In this document: in pieces, positions 44,335-53,014 of the stretch | Layout: each line of letters begins with the position of its first letter | Position numbering within the stretch: the first letter of the stretch is position 1 | Assembly: GCF_047922965.1 (NCBI RefSeq) | Contig: NZ_CP150481.1 | Coordinates: forward strand, 1,054,001-1,118,000 | Length of the DNA: 64,000 bases | Direction of reading: 5' to 3' | Source of the DNA: Neptunicella plasticusilytica | Lineage (GTDB): Bacteria > Pseudomonadota > Gammaproteobacteria > Enterobacterales > Alteromonadaceae | Made by a program: the position numbers and the translations under genes | Notes under the pieces: generated by a model | Seen by the model: the letters and a program-made list of their open reading frames with translations, nothing else | Database searches by the model: none | Told to the model about the DNA's origin: nothing

Positions 44335-45546
44335 ATGACTCAACAACAATCGGGTCGCCGTTACGATATTGATGCGTTGCGGGTGTTGGCCTTTGCCATC
44401 TTAATTTTGTACCACACCGGCATGTATTATGTGGCCGACTGGGGCTGGCATGTTAAAAGTGTCCATCAGTTTGAATGGTTGCAGGATTTGATGTTGCTGC
44501 CCAATCAATGGCGTATGTCCTTGTTGTTTTTTATCAGCGGTATGGCAATGGCGTTAGTGAATGGCAAATATTCTGCCGGTGCGTTGTTTCGGTTACGTTC
44601 AAAGCGGTTGTTGATCCCGCTGATTTTTTCCATGTATGTCATTGTCGCGCCGCAGTTGTATTTTGAGTTAGTTTACAACCGCGGCTATGACCAGAGTTAC
44701 CTGACTTTCTGGTGGCAATATATTGATATCCATACAGATTTATTTCCAGACAAACAGTCGGTAATAGGTTTACTAACCTGGAATCATCTTTGGTATTTGC
44801 CTTATCTGTATTGTTACAGCTTGCTGATGTTGACAGGCGGAGGCCTGTTAAAGCGTTTTGCCCATTGGACCCCTTTGCAGGCAGTACCCCTGTGGACGTG
44901 TTTATTGGTGTTGATGGTGATATTAACCTGTTTTTGGCTGACTTTGGGTCAACATTTCCCGTCGACCCACGCGCTGATTAATGACTGGTACTATCATGCC
45001 AAATACTTGCTGGTTTTCAGTTGCGGCTATGTCTTTGTATTTCAGCAGCAGTGGTGGCAGCAGGCCATTAACCAACGCAAGAAATTATTACTGGGTGCGT
45101 TACTCGGTTATTTGTTTGTACTGTGTGACAACCACGGTTTTATTCCGGGCTGGATCGATTTATCCGCTTACCCCATCTTGAAACAGGGGCTGTATGCAAT
45201 GGCCTACTTTGCGAATCAGTGGTTATGGATAGTGGCGGTATTGGGTTATGGTGGCTATTGGCTTAACCGTCCGTCAAAATGGTTGAGTTATGCCAATCAG
45301 GCTATCTTGCCATGGTACATTTTCCACCAAACGTTAATTATTCTGGCTGCGATGGCAATAAAAAGCTGGCACTTACCAGCGCTGCCTGAGGCTGCGCTGA
45401 TTGTATTGATGACAGTCAGCGGTTGTTATCTGGGCTATGAACTGGTGAAACGCTTTGCCATTACCCGCTTGCTGTTTGGTTTAAAGCTATTCGAATCACC
45501 GCAACGAAATCCTAAACCAGGAACAGCGCCATTACCGGAGTCATGA
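44335..45546 (+). CDS. Membrane acyltransferase (acyltransferase 3 family)
   Basis: The 403-residue protein has ten or more membrane helices. The N-terminal RRYDIDALRVLAFAILILYHTGMYY carries the conserved R/D and His of the family that transfers acyl groups (often acetyl or succinyl) to glycans or lipids. The ATG at 44335 has a strong GGAGGG RBS; an upstream in-frame ATG at 44305 has none. Unlike the copy at 19303 it is not in the polysaccharide operon. Its 5' region is duplicated at 41834-41991. Confidence 0.9.
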   Translation: MTQQQSGRRYDIDALRVLAFAILILYHTGMYYVADWGWHVKSVHQFEWLQDLMLLPNQWRMSLLFFISGMAMALVNGKYSAGALFRLRSKRLLIPLIFSMYVIVAPQLYFELVYNRGYDQSYLTFWWQYIDIHTDLFPDKQSVIGLLTWNHLWYLPYLYCYSLLMLTGGGLLKRFAHWTPLQAVPLWTCLLVLMVILTCFWLTLGQHFPSTHALINDWYYHAKYLLVFSCGYVFVFQQQWWQQAINQRKKLLLGALLGYLFVLCDNHGFIPGWIDLSAYPILKQGLYAMAYFANQWLWIVAVLGYGGYWLNRPSKWLSYANQAILPWYIFHQTLIILAAMAIKSWHLPALPEAALIVLMTVSGCYLGYELVKRFAITRLLFGLKLFESPQRNPKPGTAPLPES

Positions 45547-45560
45547 TCATATAAGCTATT

Positions 45561-45599
45561 GAGGACTCGTCTTCCGTTAATTCCGGCAGTTGAGTCCTC
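45561..45599. terminator. Stem-loop between the acyltransferase and pagL
   Basis: GAGGACTC and GAGTCCTC form an 8-base perfect stem with a 23-base loop between convergent genes. There is no strong T-run, so this is a weak or bidirectional terminator candidate. Confidence 0.45.
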
Positions 45600-45623
45600 T
45601 CGCTAAAGGTCAACACTGCTTGT

Positions 45624-46160
45624 TTAGAACCTGTATCCATAGGACAGATTTAAGAAATCCATACCGGGATTCTTGCTGTTTAATCCGCCATTGGAATAAT
45701 GCATATATCTAACTGAGACACTTTCCTGTTGGCTAAGCAGCAAGGTTAGCCCCAGCCTGTCCTCAAACTGGTAGTGGGAGCCGATATCTTTGCCGGCGAA
45801 ACGAGTATTATCCACCAGTGAAATACCGATACCCAATTCCCATTTGAGCGGTAAATTGTCGCCTACAGTGGTGAAGGTGGATGAAATTACCGGCGAAAGC
45901 GCGACGGCGAGATTGGTCTCATGACGGTTATCCTGACCGTATTCCCAAAAATTGACGCTCATTTCCCAGTAAATGTCCAGTCCTCCCAAGTATTCAATTT
46001 GGGTAACTTGCCCGTAATAAGGTCGGTAAGCCAGTCTGATACCGGTCAGATTCGATTCACCATCAAGATAATCAATGGCAATTCCCTGGTTAAAACTGGC
46101 TGCCTGAACAAAAGGGAAATATAAACACAGTGCAACAGCAAAGGCAGCAAACTTGTTCAT
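45624..46160 (-). CDS. pagL: Lipid A 3-O-deacylase PagL-like protein
   Basis: Outer-membrane enzyme that removes the 3-O-acyl chain of lipid A, altering immune recognition and membrane packing. The 178-residue protein has a signal peptide ending VQAA, eight-strand barrel-like sequence, and the catalytic His-x-Ser pair in YMHYSNGGL (His154, Ser156). The last strand ends in Phe (LSYGYRF). Length fits the family (about 170). Confidence 0.9.
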   Translation of the reverse strand: MNKFAAFAVALCLYFPFVQAASFNQGIAIDYLDGESNLTGIRLAYRPYYGQVTQIEYLGGLDIYWEMSVNFWEYGQDNRHETNLAVALSPVISSTFTTVGDNLPLKWELGIGISLVDNTRFAGKDIGSHYQFEDRLGLTLLLSQQESVSVRYMHYSNGGLNSKNPGMDFLNLSYGYRF

Positions 46161-46303
46161 GGTTTAATTAGCTCCAAAAGTTTAAGTAGAGCTAATATAG
46201 ATATGGGCTGGACACCGGTTTGCCAGCCATTTAACCATTTTATCTGTTTATGAATACAATCAGAAAAATGAATGTTTTGCCGTGGAAAAACGCAGGAGGG
46301 GCG

Positions 46304-47536
46304 CTAGTCCCTATTAGTATCATTTTTAATATTCTGGATTACCTTAATCCTGGCCTGATCCAGTTGCTGCTTAATCGCGGCTCCCTGATAGCCGGCAGCT
46401 ATAATCTGCTGCACATCAATTTGGTTGGCAGCCTGATAGGTTTGCCAGAAGTAATCTGCCTGATGATAGGGTTCATCTTCAAAACCGGTGCGTCCGCGTG
46501 CATCAGCACGACATACATCCAGAAAATCGGCAAAACGTTGTGGTTTGCGCCACACGTCACAACGATTCAATACTTTTAAAACTGTGGTGGGTTTTAGTTC
46601 AAAGGCTTTATGCACATGGCTATGAAATTCGCTGGCCATCAAGGCCAACTCCCGACATTCATTGGTGGCTTTAATACGATCACAGAGTTGGTTAATACCT
46701 TTGAGTCCTAATATTTCGTGGCCTTGATGAGATGGCCACTGGTGTGGATCGGTTAAGCCTTTGCCAATATCGTGTGCCAGCGCGGCGAAACGTACTGTCA
46801 GTTTGTCGGACAGGGATACCGCTTGTTGCAGTACCATCATAATATGCACACCGGTGTCGATTTCAGGGTGCCATTTAGCTGGGTTGGGAATGCCCCACAA
46901 TTTATCGATTTCGGGCATCCATACAGCTAACGCCCCGCAATGATGTAAACATTCAAAATAGACTTCCGGGTTTGGTTCCAGCAGGGCGCGGGCGGTTTCT
47001 TGCCAAACCCGTTCAGGGCTTAACACTTGCAATTCACCGGATTGACTGATTTTAGTCATCAGCTCAAGGGTTTCATCGACAATATGAAAACCGTACTGAA
47101 AATAACGGGCGGCAAAGCGTGCCACGCGTAATACCCGCAACGGATCTTCTACAAAAGCATCGGAGACATGGCGTAAACGCTTGTATTGCAAGTCTGTCTG
47201 GCCATGATAAGGGTCGATAACATGATTATTTTCATCCATCGCCATGGCATTGATGGTGAGATCGCGGCGCGACAGATCCTGCTCGAGGGTGACGTTCACG
47301 GAACTATCACAAGCAAAGCCGCCATATCCCACGCCGGTTTTACGTTCCAGCCTTGCCAAAGCATATTCTTCACGGGTTTCAGGATGCAGAAAAACCGGGA
47401 AGTCATTGCCTACCTGCACATACCCTTTGGCTAACATCTGCTCAACGGTGGCACCCACAACAACCCAGTCCCGATCCTTGACGGGATGATTGAGTAATTT
47501 GTCGCGAACCGCACCACCTACTAAATAGATTTTCAT
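46304..47536 (-). CDS. cca: CCA-adding tRNA nucleotidyltransferase
   Basis: Adds or repairs the 3' CCA of tRNA. The 410-residue protein has the polymerase-beta motif YLVGGAVRDKLL with the metal Asp pair in KDRDW, LSRRDLTINAMAM, and DPLRVLRVARFAAR. The C-terminal HD domain (LAHDIGKGLTDPHQWPSHQG) gives the phosphatase/2',3'-cyclic phosphodiesterase activities seen in the E. coli enzyme of similar length (412). Confidence 0.96.
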   Translation of the reverse strand: MKIYLVGGAVRDKLLNHPVKDRDWVVVGATVEQMLAKGYVQVGNDFPVFLHPETREEYALARLERKTGVGYGGFACDSSVNVTLEQDLSRRDLTINAMAMDENNHVIDPYHGQTDLQYKRLRHVSDAFVEDPLRVLRVARFAARYFQYGFHIVDETLELMTKISQSGELQVLSPERVWQETARALLEPNPEVYFECLHHCGALAVWMPEIDKLWGIPNPAKWHPEIDTGVHIMMVLQQAVSLSDKLTVRFAALAHDIGKGLTDPHQWPSHQGHEILGLKGINQLCDRIKATNECRELALMASEFHSHVHKAFELKPTTVLKVLNRCDVWRKPQRFADFLDVCRADARGRTGFEDEPYHQADYFWQTYQAANQIDVQQIIAAGYQGAAIKQQLDQARIKVIQNIKNDTNRD

Positions 47537-47616
47537 CAGACTGTTTTATTGATCAAGATGTCCGTATTATGCCGTAAGCAAAAGCGATTTACATTTATGC
47601 TTTTGACTTGCGCCAT

Positions 47617-47628
47617 CTAACTAGTTAG
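47617..47628. promoter_or_regulatory. Palindrome CTAACTAGTTAG upstream of the ExeA-like gene
   Basis: Perfect 12-base palindrome about 45 bases before the ATG, in the divergent cca/ExeA-like region. Candidate operator; may be chance. Confidence 0.3.
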
Positions 47629-47670
47629 TTTGATGGTTTTTATTTTGTCTCTATCCCGAAATTGAGCTTT

Positions 47671-48582
47671 ATGTACCTGAGTTATTTTGGACTAACCGAT
47701 AATCCATTTTCTATAGCACCGAATCCGGATTATTTGTTTATGAGTCCCCGCCATAAAGAGGCGTTGGCGCATTTAACCTTTGGCCTGCGTGAAAGCGGCG
47801 GTTTTGTGATGCTGACCGGTGAAGTCGGTACCGGAAAAACCACGGTATCCAGAAAGCTGTTGCAGCAACTACCGGATAATACCCAGGTGGCGATGATCCT
47901 GAATCCGACCTTGTCGGCGCTGGAATTGTTGGCGACAGTCTGTGATGAACTAGGCGTGGAATACCAGGACAGTAAATCGAGCCTCAAATATTTTACCGAT
48001 CTTATTTTGTCCAAGCTGGCGGCTAATCATCAGCAGGGAATTAGCACGGTATTAATAGTGGATGAAGCACAGCATCTGTTACCTGAAGTGTTGGAACAGC
48101 TACGTTTGCTGACCAATCTGGAAACCAACCGGGAAAAGCTGCTTAAAGTGGTATTGATTGGTCAACCTGAATTGCAAATGCTGCTAAAACGTAATGAATT
48201 GCGTCAGTTAGCCCAGCGAATTACCGCCCGTTATCACTTATTGCCGTTATCTGCCGGTGAAGTAAAAGCTTATATTAGTCATCGATTAAGTGTCGCCAGT
48301 GGCGATGCAGCAATATTCAGCCAGGCAACATTGCAAGCGGTATATAACATTACCGGTGGTATCCCCAGGGTGATTAACCTGTTGTGTGACAGGGCGTTGA
48401 CGCTGGCCTTTACCCGTCAGGATGCGGTGGTGCGCCGCCATATTTTTCTGGCCGCAGCGGGGCAAATACTCGGTGACGACGTGGTAAAACAACGTCAGGG
48501 CAAGTCATGGGGAGTGATCTTGGTCGGAGTGTTTGCGATTGCGGCGGTTATCGGTTTTATGGCAGGTAAAATGTATGGCTAG
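47671..48582 (+). CDS. ExeA/GspA-like AAA ATPase
   Basis: The 303-residue inner-membrane ATPase has the family N-terminus MYLSYFGLTDNPFSIAPNPDY (read in part), Walker A LTGEVGTGKTTVSRKLL, Walker B VLIVDEAQHLL and a single C-terminal membrane helix (VILVGVFAIAAVIGFMAG). GspA with GspB inserts the type II secretin into peptidoglycan; MSHA pilus loci carry a similar protein. The GspB-like gene overlaps its 3' end, which favours the GspA role. Start is the ATG at 47671; the in-frame TTG at 47662 is less likely. Confidence 0.9.
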   Translation: MYLSYFGLTDNPFSIAPNPDYLFMSPRHKEALAHLTFGLRESGGFVMLTGEVGTGKTTVSRKLLQQLPDNTQVAMILNPTLSALELLATVCDELGVEYQDSKSSLKYFTDLILSKLAANHQQGISTVLIVDEAQHLLPEVLEQLRLLTNLETNREKLLKVVLIGQPELQMLLKRNELRQLAQRITARYHLLPLSAGEVKAYISHRLSVASGDAAIFSQATLQAVYNITGGIPRVINLLCDRALTLAFTRQDAVVRRHIFLAAAGQILGDDVVKQRQGKSWGVILVGVFAIAAVIGFMAGKMYG

Positions 48583-49549
48583 AATTGATATTAACCAGCT
48601 TAAACCCGGCATGGTGATTGTGCAGATTGTTGCCCAGAATGGGCCGGTTAAAATTCGTAAGTCCGGACTGGTATCCAGTCAGGAAATGGTCCTGGGATTA
48701 ATGGAGATGGGTGTTCAGCAGGTTGAAATTGACCCGGCCCAAACAGTTGAGCTGGATACGCCGAAACCCGGTCAGTCACCGATGCAATCTTTGTTAATGA
48801 AATCCAATCAGCAAGCTCGATCGAATGTAGATAACAATCTATCCGAGCAGTTTAATCGCAGTTTGTTTTTGCCTTCTATTGCTGGTCTGCCCTCAGCGTG
48901 GCGATATTACGGCCAGCGTTTGTTAATGGTAATGATTGTCTCTGCCGGTGGAGCCGGATTAGGCTGGACCGCCGCGACAATGAATCACTGGTTATCTGCT
49001 TTTAATCAACCTGCACCTATTGCCCCAACGGCAACGGAGGTTAGCACGTCAGCTGCCAATAACGTTAAAGCTAAAGCGCCACCAGCGGTAGCTGCAGAAC
49101 AGCCACCCCAATCCCTCCAACAAGTAGATGCCCCTGTACCTGAGTTAAATACCGCGGACGACAATAGGCTGCAAATAGCGGATAAACCCGCCGAAGCACC
49201 CATAAACCAGATTTCCCCTGAATTGTTGAAAAAATTTAATCAGGCGGTGGCTGAGCTGGGCGATAGTGTTGACAGCACTGCTGCACAAATACCCCCGGCG
49301 GAAAAGGTGGATGTACCTCGTGTAGATCAGTTGCCTCGCTGGGCGTTAGATGAGTTGCCCAAAATGTCTTTTAGCGCCCATATGTATGCATCTGAACCAC
49401 AAGATCGTTGGGTGACATTAAACGGGGTGGAATTGCATGAAGGAGAATGGATAAACAGTAATTTGCAGCTACAGGAAATTACCCCGCAGAAAGTGATTAT
49501 GAATTATAAGGGGCAACAATTTAGCATGAATGCTCTTACCGACTGGTAA
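48575..49549 (+). CDS. GspB-like secretin assembly factor with an N-terminal DUF3391-like domain
   Basis: The 324-residue protein begins with IDINQLKPGMVIVQIV ... KIRKSGLVSS ... EMGVQQVEID, the same fold-type segment found at the N-terminus of the HD-GYP protein at 50599-51786. A membrane helix follows near 125-145, then a Pro/Ala-rich periplasmic linker, then a C-terminal GspB domain (LPKMSFSAHMYASEPQDRWVTLNG). It should pair with the ExeA-like ATPase, whose stop it overlaps by 8 bases. The N-terminal domain suggests cytoplasmic signal input. Confidence 0.82.
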   Translation: MARIDINQLKPGMVIVQIVAQNGPVKIRKSGLVSSQEMVLGLMEMGVQQVEIDPAQTVELDTPKPGQSPMQSLLMKSNQQARSNVDNNLSEQFNRSLFLPSIAGLPSAWRYYGQRLLMVMIVSAGGAGLGWTAATMNHWLSAFNQPAPIAPTATEVSTSAANNVKAKAPPAVAAEQPPQSLQQVDAPVPELNTADDNRLQIADKPAEAPINQISPELLKKFNQAVAELGDSVDSTAAQIPPAEKVDVPRVDQLPRWALDELPKMSFSAHMYASEPQDRWVTLNGVELHEGEWINSNLQLQEITPQKVIMNYKGQQFSMNALTDW

Positions 49550-49670
49550 GGGGGCGTTTATTTTAGCTGCGATCTGCAGAGCGTTGACAAGGGTCTATAC
49601 TGAAGTTTGTTTTGGTTGCCAAAAGTCGTTCACGTTGTCCCTTTAAACTCTCAACCCGAGGTGGCTTATA

Positions 49671-50591
49671 ATGTGTCGCTTTCTATTAAATTTGGTCAAC
49701 AAATCTACCCTGCTGCTATTACTCCTTTCCTGCCAAGGCTTATCGGCGGCGATTATCAGTACCGAAGTGACGGCTGAAAGTTATAGTCTGTCTTATCCGG
49801 AACCTGAGTATGCCGTATATGATTCCCGCACAGATGAACACGATGCCTATTTGGATACTATCTCCGATTTTTATGATACCAGTGTTCATGCTGATTCCCA
49901 TGTTGAAGCCAGGAATGACGGGATCGCTTTTTTGGTTACACGAAAGTATCAGGCGGCGGAATCCGCAGGTCGGACGGCAATCCGTTATCAACTCGAAAAT
50001 GACTCTGCAGAAGCGCGAAAATTCAGTTTGCGTTTTAATCCGTTATTCGGCTTTTTAACCGCTTATTGTGCCGATCCGGATGGACAATTTGATAATGATA
50101 CCGACAGTACGTTAGCTTGTGGCCCCGATGACTTTGCCATTGCCAGTTATGACGCCGGAATTTGGCTAAATGATCAGTTAATCTGGTCGAGTATGGCCCG
50201 TTTACGTTCGGATATTAATGGAGTCAGTCTTGATACCGCAGGAACCGTGCTAGGCAGTTTTTATCCTGATGAATCTAATTATCGCTGGGACAGCCAGTGG
50301 CTTGATTTGACTCTGGACGTATTTAATCCGGGAGAGCAATTTAGTCTGTTATACAGCGTTAACGTCAATGTGGGTGGACAAGTCGAGCTGCAAGGAGCGA
50401 CGAGCTGCGTGCCTTTTGACTGTCCCTATCCGGATAATGTTGCATTGGCCGAATACGGTACTTATCAATTTGTTGAAAACGGCGAGCAACAGATTCAATT
50501 TTCTTCAGCGGCTTTGCAGGTTACAGAACCCGTCACATTAGGAGTATTTGTGCTTGGATTGCTGCTGTTGGTTATTGTTAGGCGTTGTTAA
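49671..50591 (+). CDS. Exported protein with a PEP-CTERM-like sorting tail
   Basis: The 306-residue protein has a signal peptide (NKSTLLLLLLSCQGLSAA) and a C-terminal tail TEPVTLGVFVLGLLLLVIVRR-C: a (P)EP-like motif, a hydrophobic helix and basic residues, the layout recognised by exosortases. The motif is TEP rather than VPEP. The middle is acidic and beta-rich with two Cys pairs (YCADPDG/ACGPDD and SCVPFDC). No function recognised. No exosortase is encoded in the window. RBS GAGGTGG precedes the ATG. Confidence 0.78.
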   Translation: MCRFLLNLVNKSTLLLLLLSCQGLSAAIISTEVTAESYSLSYPEPEYAVYDSRTDEHDAYLDTISDFYDTSVHADSHVEARNDGIAFLVTRKYQAAESAGRTAIRYQLENDSAEARKFSLRFNPLFGFLTAYCADPDGQFDNDTDSTLACGPDDFAIASYDAGIWLNDQLIWSSMARLRSDINGVSLDTAGTVLGSFYPDESNYRWDSQWLDLTLDVFNPGEQFSLLYSVNVNVGGQVELQGATSCVPFDCPYPDNVALAEYGTYQFVENGEQQIQFSSAALQVTEPVTLGVFVLGLLLLVIVRRC

Positions 50592-50598
50592 GCCAGTA

Positions 50599-51786
50599 TT
50601 ATGGTGCTGTTAGTGTCGATGTGGTGTCAAAAGCCTGTTTAAAAAAATCCAGCATATTCAGATTGAAATCCTCGGGCAGAATACTGGATACAATGAGGTC
50701 TTCCGAGCTGGATAAATCAATTTTTTGCACATGTTCGTGGCAATTATTCTGTATGTCATAAAAGCTCATCACCAGCGGCGTCAACGGCGAGTCAGGATTG
50801 GCGCGCAATACCATGGCTAACTTACCGCTTTGCAGTTTAACCACGGAGCCGACGGGATATAAATTGATACATTCAGCAAACTTGTCCATTAGTTTGGGAT
50901 CCATTTTTATAGTTTTATCATCCAACATAGAGCGCAGTGCATCTGCAGGGGCCATCGCTTGTCGGTAAGGGCGCTCTGCAGTAAGTGAATCATAAGTATC
51001 CACTATGGCGGCCATCCTAGCATAGATAGAAATTTGTTCACCTGCTAATCCTGCCGGGTAACCGGAACCATCCAGTCGCTCATGGTGTTGCTGAATAACC
51101 TCAAAACCGATGTCACCCACACAACCGGATAATCTGACTAGCTCAAGAGCAAAATCCACGTGGGCCTGCATTTGACGAGTTTCCTTGTCATTTAAGCTGG
51201 TGCGTTTTTGGGTTAACAACAAAGGCAGTTTGGCCATGCCAATATCCATTAGTAAGGCGGCTGTCCCCAATTGATGGATAGTTGGACGATCAAAATTAAG
51301 GTGGCGGGCAAATAAGCTGATCAGAATCGCACAATTAACGCTGTGTTCAAGCAGGTATTGATCAACCTGACGGATCTGGGTAACGGCACCGGCAATTTCT
51401 TCGCATTCAAAAATATTGTCAATAATGTGGCTGGAGATCTGCTCAATATCATCCAGATTGGCGTATTTTCCTTTACTGATCCGTTGGATGATTTTGCTAT
51501 GAGTGACCTTGGTCTGGGCATACAAATCCAGCGCTTGGTTCATTTTTTGGCTAAAACGGTTGATAACCGGATCCCTGTGTTCGGTCGTTGCCGTGTCTTG
51601 CGTCGATAGTTGACTCTTGGTTAAATCAATCTCCAGTTGCAGAACGCCCTCGTCTTTTAATTTACCCACGGCTTCAATGGTTTTGACCAGACCTGTTGAT
51701 GTTACTTTTATGCGGTTTTTTGGTTGGGTAATTCGGGTTACATACATGCCGGGAACAAGCTGTTGTATCGAGATAACTTTTATCAT
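50599..51786 (-). CDS. HD-GYP protein with altered HD motif and DUF3391 N-terminus
   Basis: The 395-residue protein has a DUF3391-like domain (QQLVPGMYVTRIT ... VLQLEID) and an HD-GYP domain from about 125. HD-GYP enzymes hydrolyse c-di-GMP. Here the first His (EHSVNC, 148) and the HHERLDGSGYP block (about 234-244) are intact, but the HD pair reads LLMDIGMAK: Met replaces the metal-binding His at 180. Activity may be lost or changed, leaving a sensor. The ATG at 51786 is preferred over an in-frame TTG at 51801. Convergent with the PEP-CTERM-like gene. Confidence 0.88.
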   Translation of the reverse strand: MIKVISIQQLVPGMYVTRITQPKNRIKVTSTGLVKTIEAVGKLKDEGVLQLEIDLTKSQLSTQDTATTEHRDPVINRFSQKMNQALDLYAQTKVTHSKIIQRISKGKYANLDDIEQISSHIIDNIFECEEIAGAVTQIRQVDQYLLEHSVNCAILISLFARHLNFDRPTIHQLGTAALLMDIGMAKLPLLLTQKRTSLNDKETRQMQAHVDFALELVRLSGCVGDIGFEVIQQHHERLDGSGYPAGLAGEQISIYARMAAIVDTYDSLTAERPYRQAMAPADALRSMLDDKTIKMDPKLMDKFAECINLYPVGSVVKLQSGKLAMVLRANPDSPLTPLVMSFYDIQNNCHEHVQKIDLSSSEDLIVSSILPEDFNLNMLDFFKQAFDTTSTLTAP

Positions 51787-51927
51787 TGAGAAGTTGGACA
51801 ACCTATTAAAGCGACACGGGGTCAGAGATCTAAATAGGCTTTAAATATTGTTGGAAACCTGACGGAGATCAAGTTGCTTATAGAATAAATAGCCCTAGTT
51901 TGAGCCATGATAATTATAAAATTTTTG

Positions 51928-51969
51928 CGAAGCTCGAAGCTCGAAGCTCGAAGCTCGAAGCTCGAAGCT
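51928..51969. repeat. Tandem repeat, six copies of CGAAGCT
   Basis: Six exact 7-base units run directly into the ruvX stop codon. A related piece (GCTCGAAGCTT) lies at 57672-57682. No spacers, so not CRISPR. Length is likely variable between strains through slippage. Confidence 0.9.
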
Positions 51970-52381
51970 AATATTGGTTTTCCATCCAGCTTTCCAGGAT
52001 CAGGCAAGCGGATACACTATCAATTTTGCCTTTGGTGAGTTTTTTATAACCACCCAGTTCAAACAGACGTGACTTGGCATCGGCCGTGGTCAGGCGTTCG
52101 TCGCAGGTCTCGACCGGTACTTTAAAACGGGCATGCATTCGGTTGGCGAACTTTTTGGCTGCAAAGGTCGTGTGCTGATTGGTGCCATCCATATTCAGTG
52201 GTAAACCGACGACAATACCTGCGGGTTGCCATTCATTGAAGATTTTTTCCAGTTCGTTCCAGTCGGGAATACCGTCAACCGCTTTAAGGGCTTCTAAAGG
52301 TGCTGCGGTGCCGGTAACCTGCTGGCCGACTGCCACACCAATACTTTTGGTACCAAAATCAAAGCCAAGCAGGGTTTGCAT
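51968..52381 (-). CDS. ruvX: Putative pre-16S rRNA nuclease / Holliday junction resolvase RuvX (YqgF)
   Basis: The 137-residue RNase H-fold protein is linked to maturation of the 5' end of 16S rRNA. It has the first metal Asp in LLGFDFGTKSIGVAVG, GIVVGLPLNMDGT, CDERLTT and a terminal KIDSVSACLILESWM. Length is normal. The ATG at 52381 is preferred to a TTG two codons earlier. It follows yqgE by 15 bases, an order conserved with E. coli. Confidence 0.95.
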   Translation of the reverse strand: MQTLLGFDFGTKSIGVAVGQQVTGTAAPLEALKAVDGIPDWNELEKIFNEWQPAGIVVGLPLNMDGTNQHTTFAAKKFANRMHARFKVPVETCDERLTTADAKSRLFELGGYKKLTKGKIDSVSACLILESWMENQY

Positions 52382-52396
52382 ACTCAAGAGAATACT

Positions 52397-52957
52397 CTAC
52401 GCATGACCTGCTCCGGGCGCCAACTGCCAGATATCGATACCCAGCTTATGCACCGCCGTTTCCCATTTTTTATGGATTGGAACATCGAACAGTAGCTCCG
52501 GATCGGATTCGATTACCAGCCAGGAGTTCTCCTGAATTTCCTGTTCTAGCTGTCCGGCTGTCCAGCCAGCGTAGCCTAATGCGACAATTGCTTTTTCCGG
52601 TGACTTTTCATTAGCCAGATTTTCCAGAATATCTTTGGAGGTGGTGACCATAATGTCTGAACTGACCGCCAGACTCGCACTATAACCGGGTTGCGGAGTA
52701 TGTAAAATAAAACCGCGATCCTTACTGACAGGTCCTCCAGCGACCACGATATGCTCACCTTTTTTCTCGTCAATAACGCCTTCAATATTAGTCAGTTTCA
52801 ACAGTTCTTTCAGGGTCATTCCGGCCGGTTGATTGAGGACAATCCCCATTGCGCCCTGTTCGTTGTGTTCACAGATAAAGGTCAGCGAACGGCTGAAATA
52901 GGGATCCTGCATACTGGGCATGGCAATTAAAAAATGGTTTTGAAGACTGTTATTCAT
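52397..52957 (-). CDS. yqgE: YqgE/AlgH family protein
   Basis: The 186-residue protein has the family hallmarks FLIAMPSMQDPYFSRSLTFI and EQGAMGIVLNQPAG, a conserved GGPVSKDRGFILH and ALGYAGWTAGQLEQE. Its function is not settled, despite the AlgH name from alginate regulation in Pseudomonas. Part of the gshB-yqgE-ruvX group. Confidence 0.95.
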   Translation of the reverse strand: MNNSLQNHFLIAMPSMQDPYFSRSLTFICEHNEQGAMGIVLNQPAGMTLKELLKLTNIEGVIDEKKGEHIVVAGGPVSKDRGFILHTPQPGYSASLAVSSDIMVTTSKDILENLANEKSPEKAIVALGYAGWTAGQLEQEIQENSWLVIESDPELLFDVPIHKKWETAVHKLGIDIWQLAPGAGHA

Positions 52958-53014
52958 TCACTCAACTCAATTACTGTATATTTAGGGTTATTTAGCGGTA
53001 TCTGCACGCTGTGC

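Noticed and set aside
51928..51969. CRISPR-like array
   Set aside because: The 7-base units are directly adjacent with no spacers.
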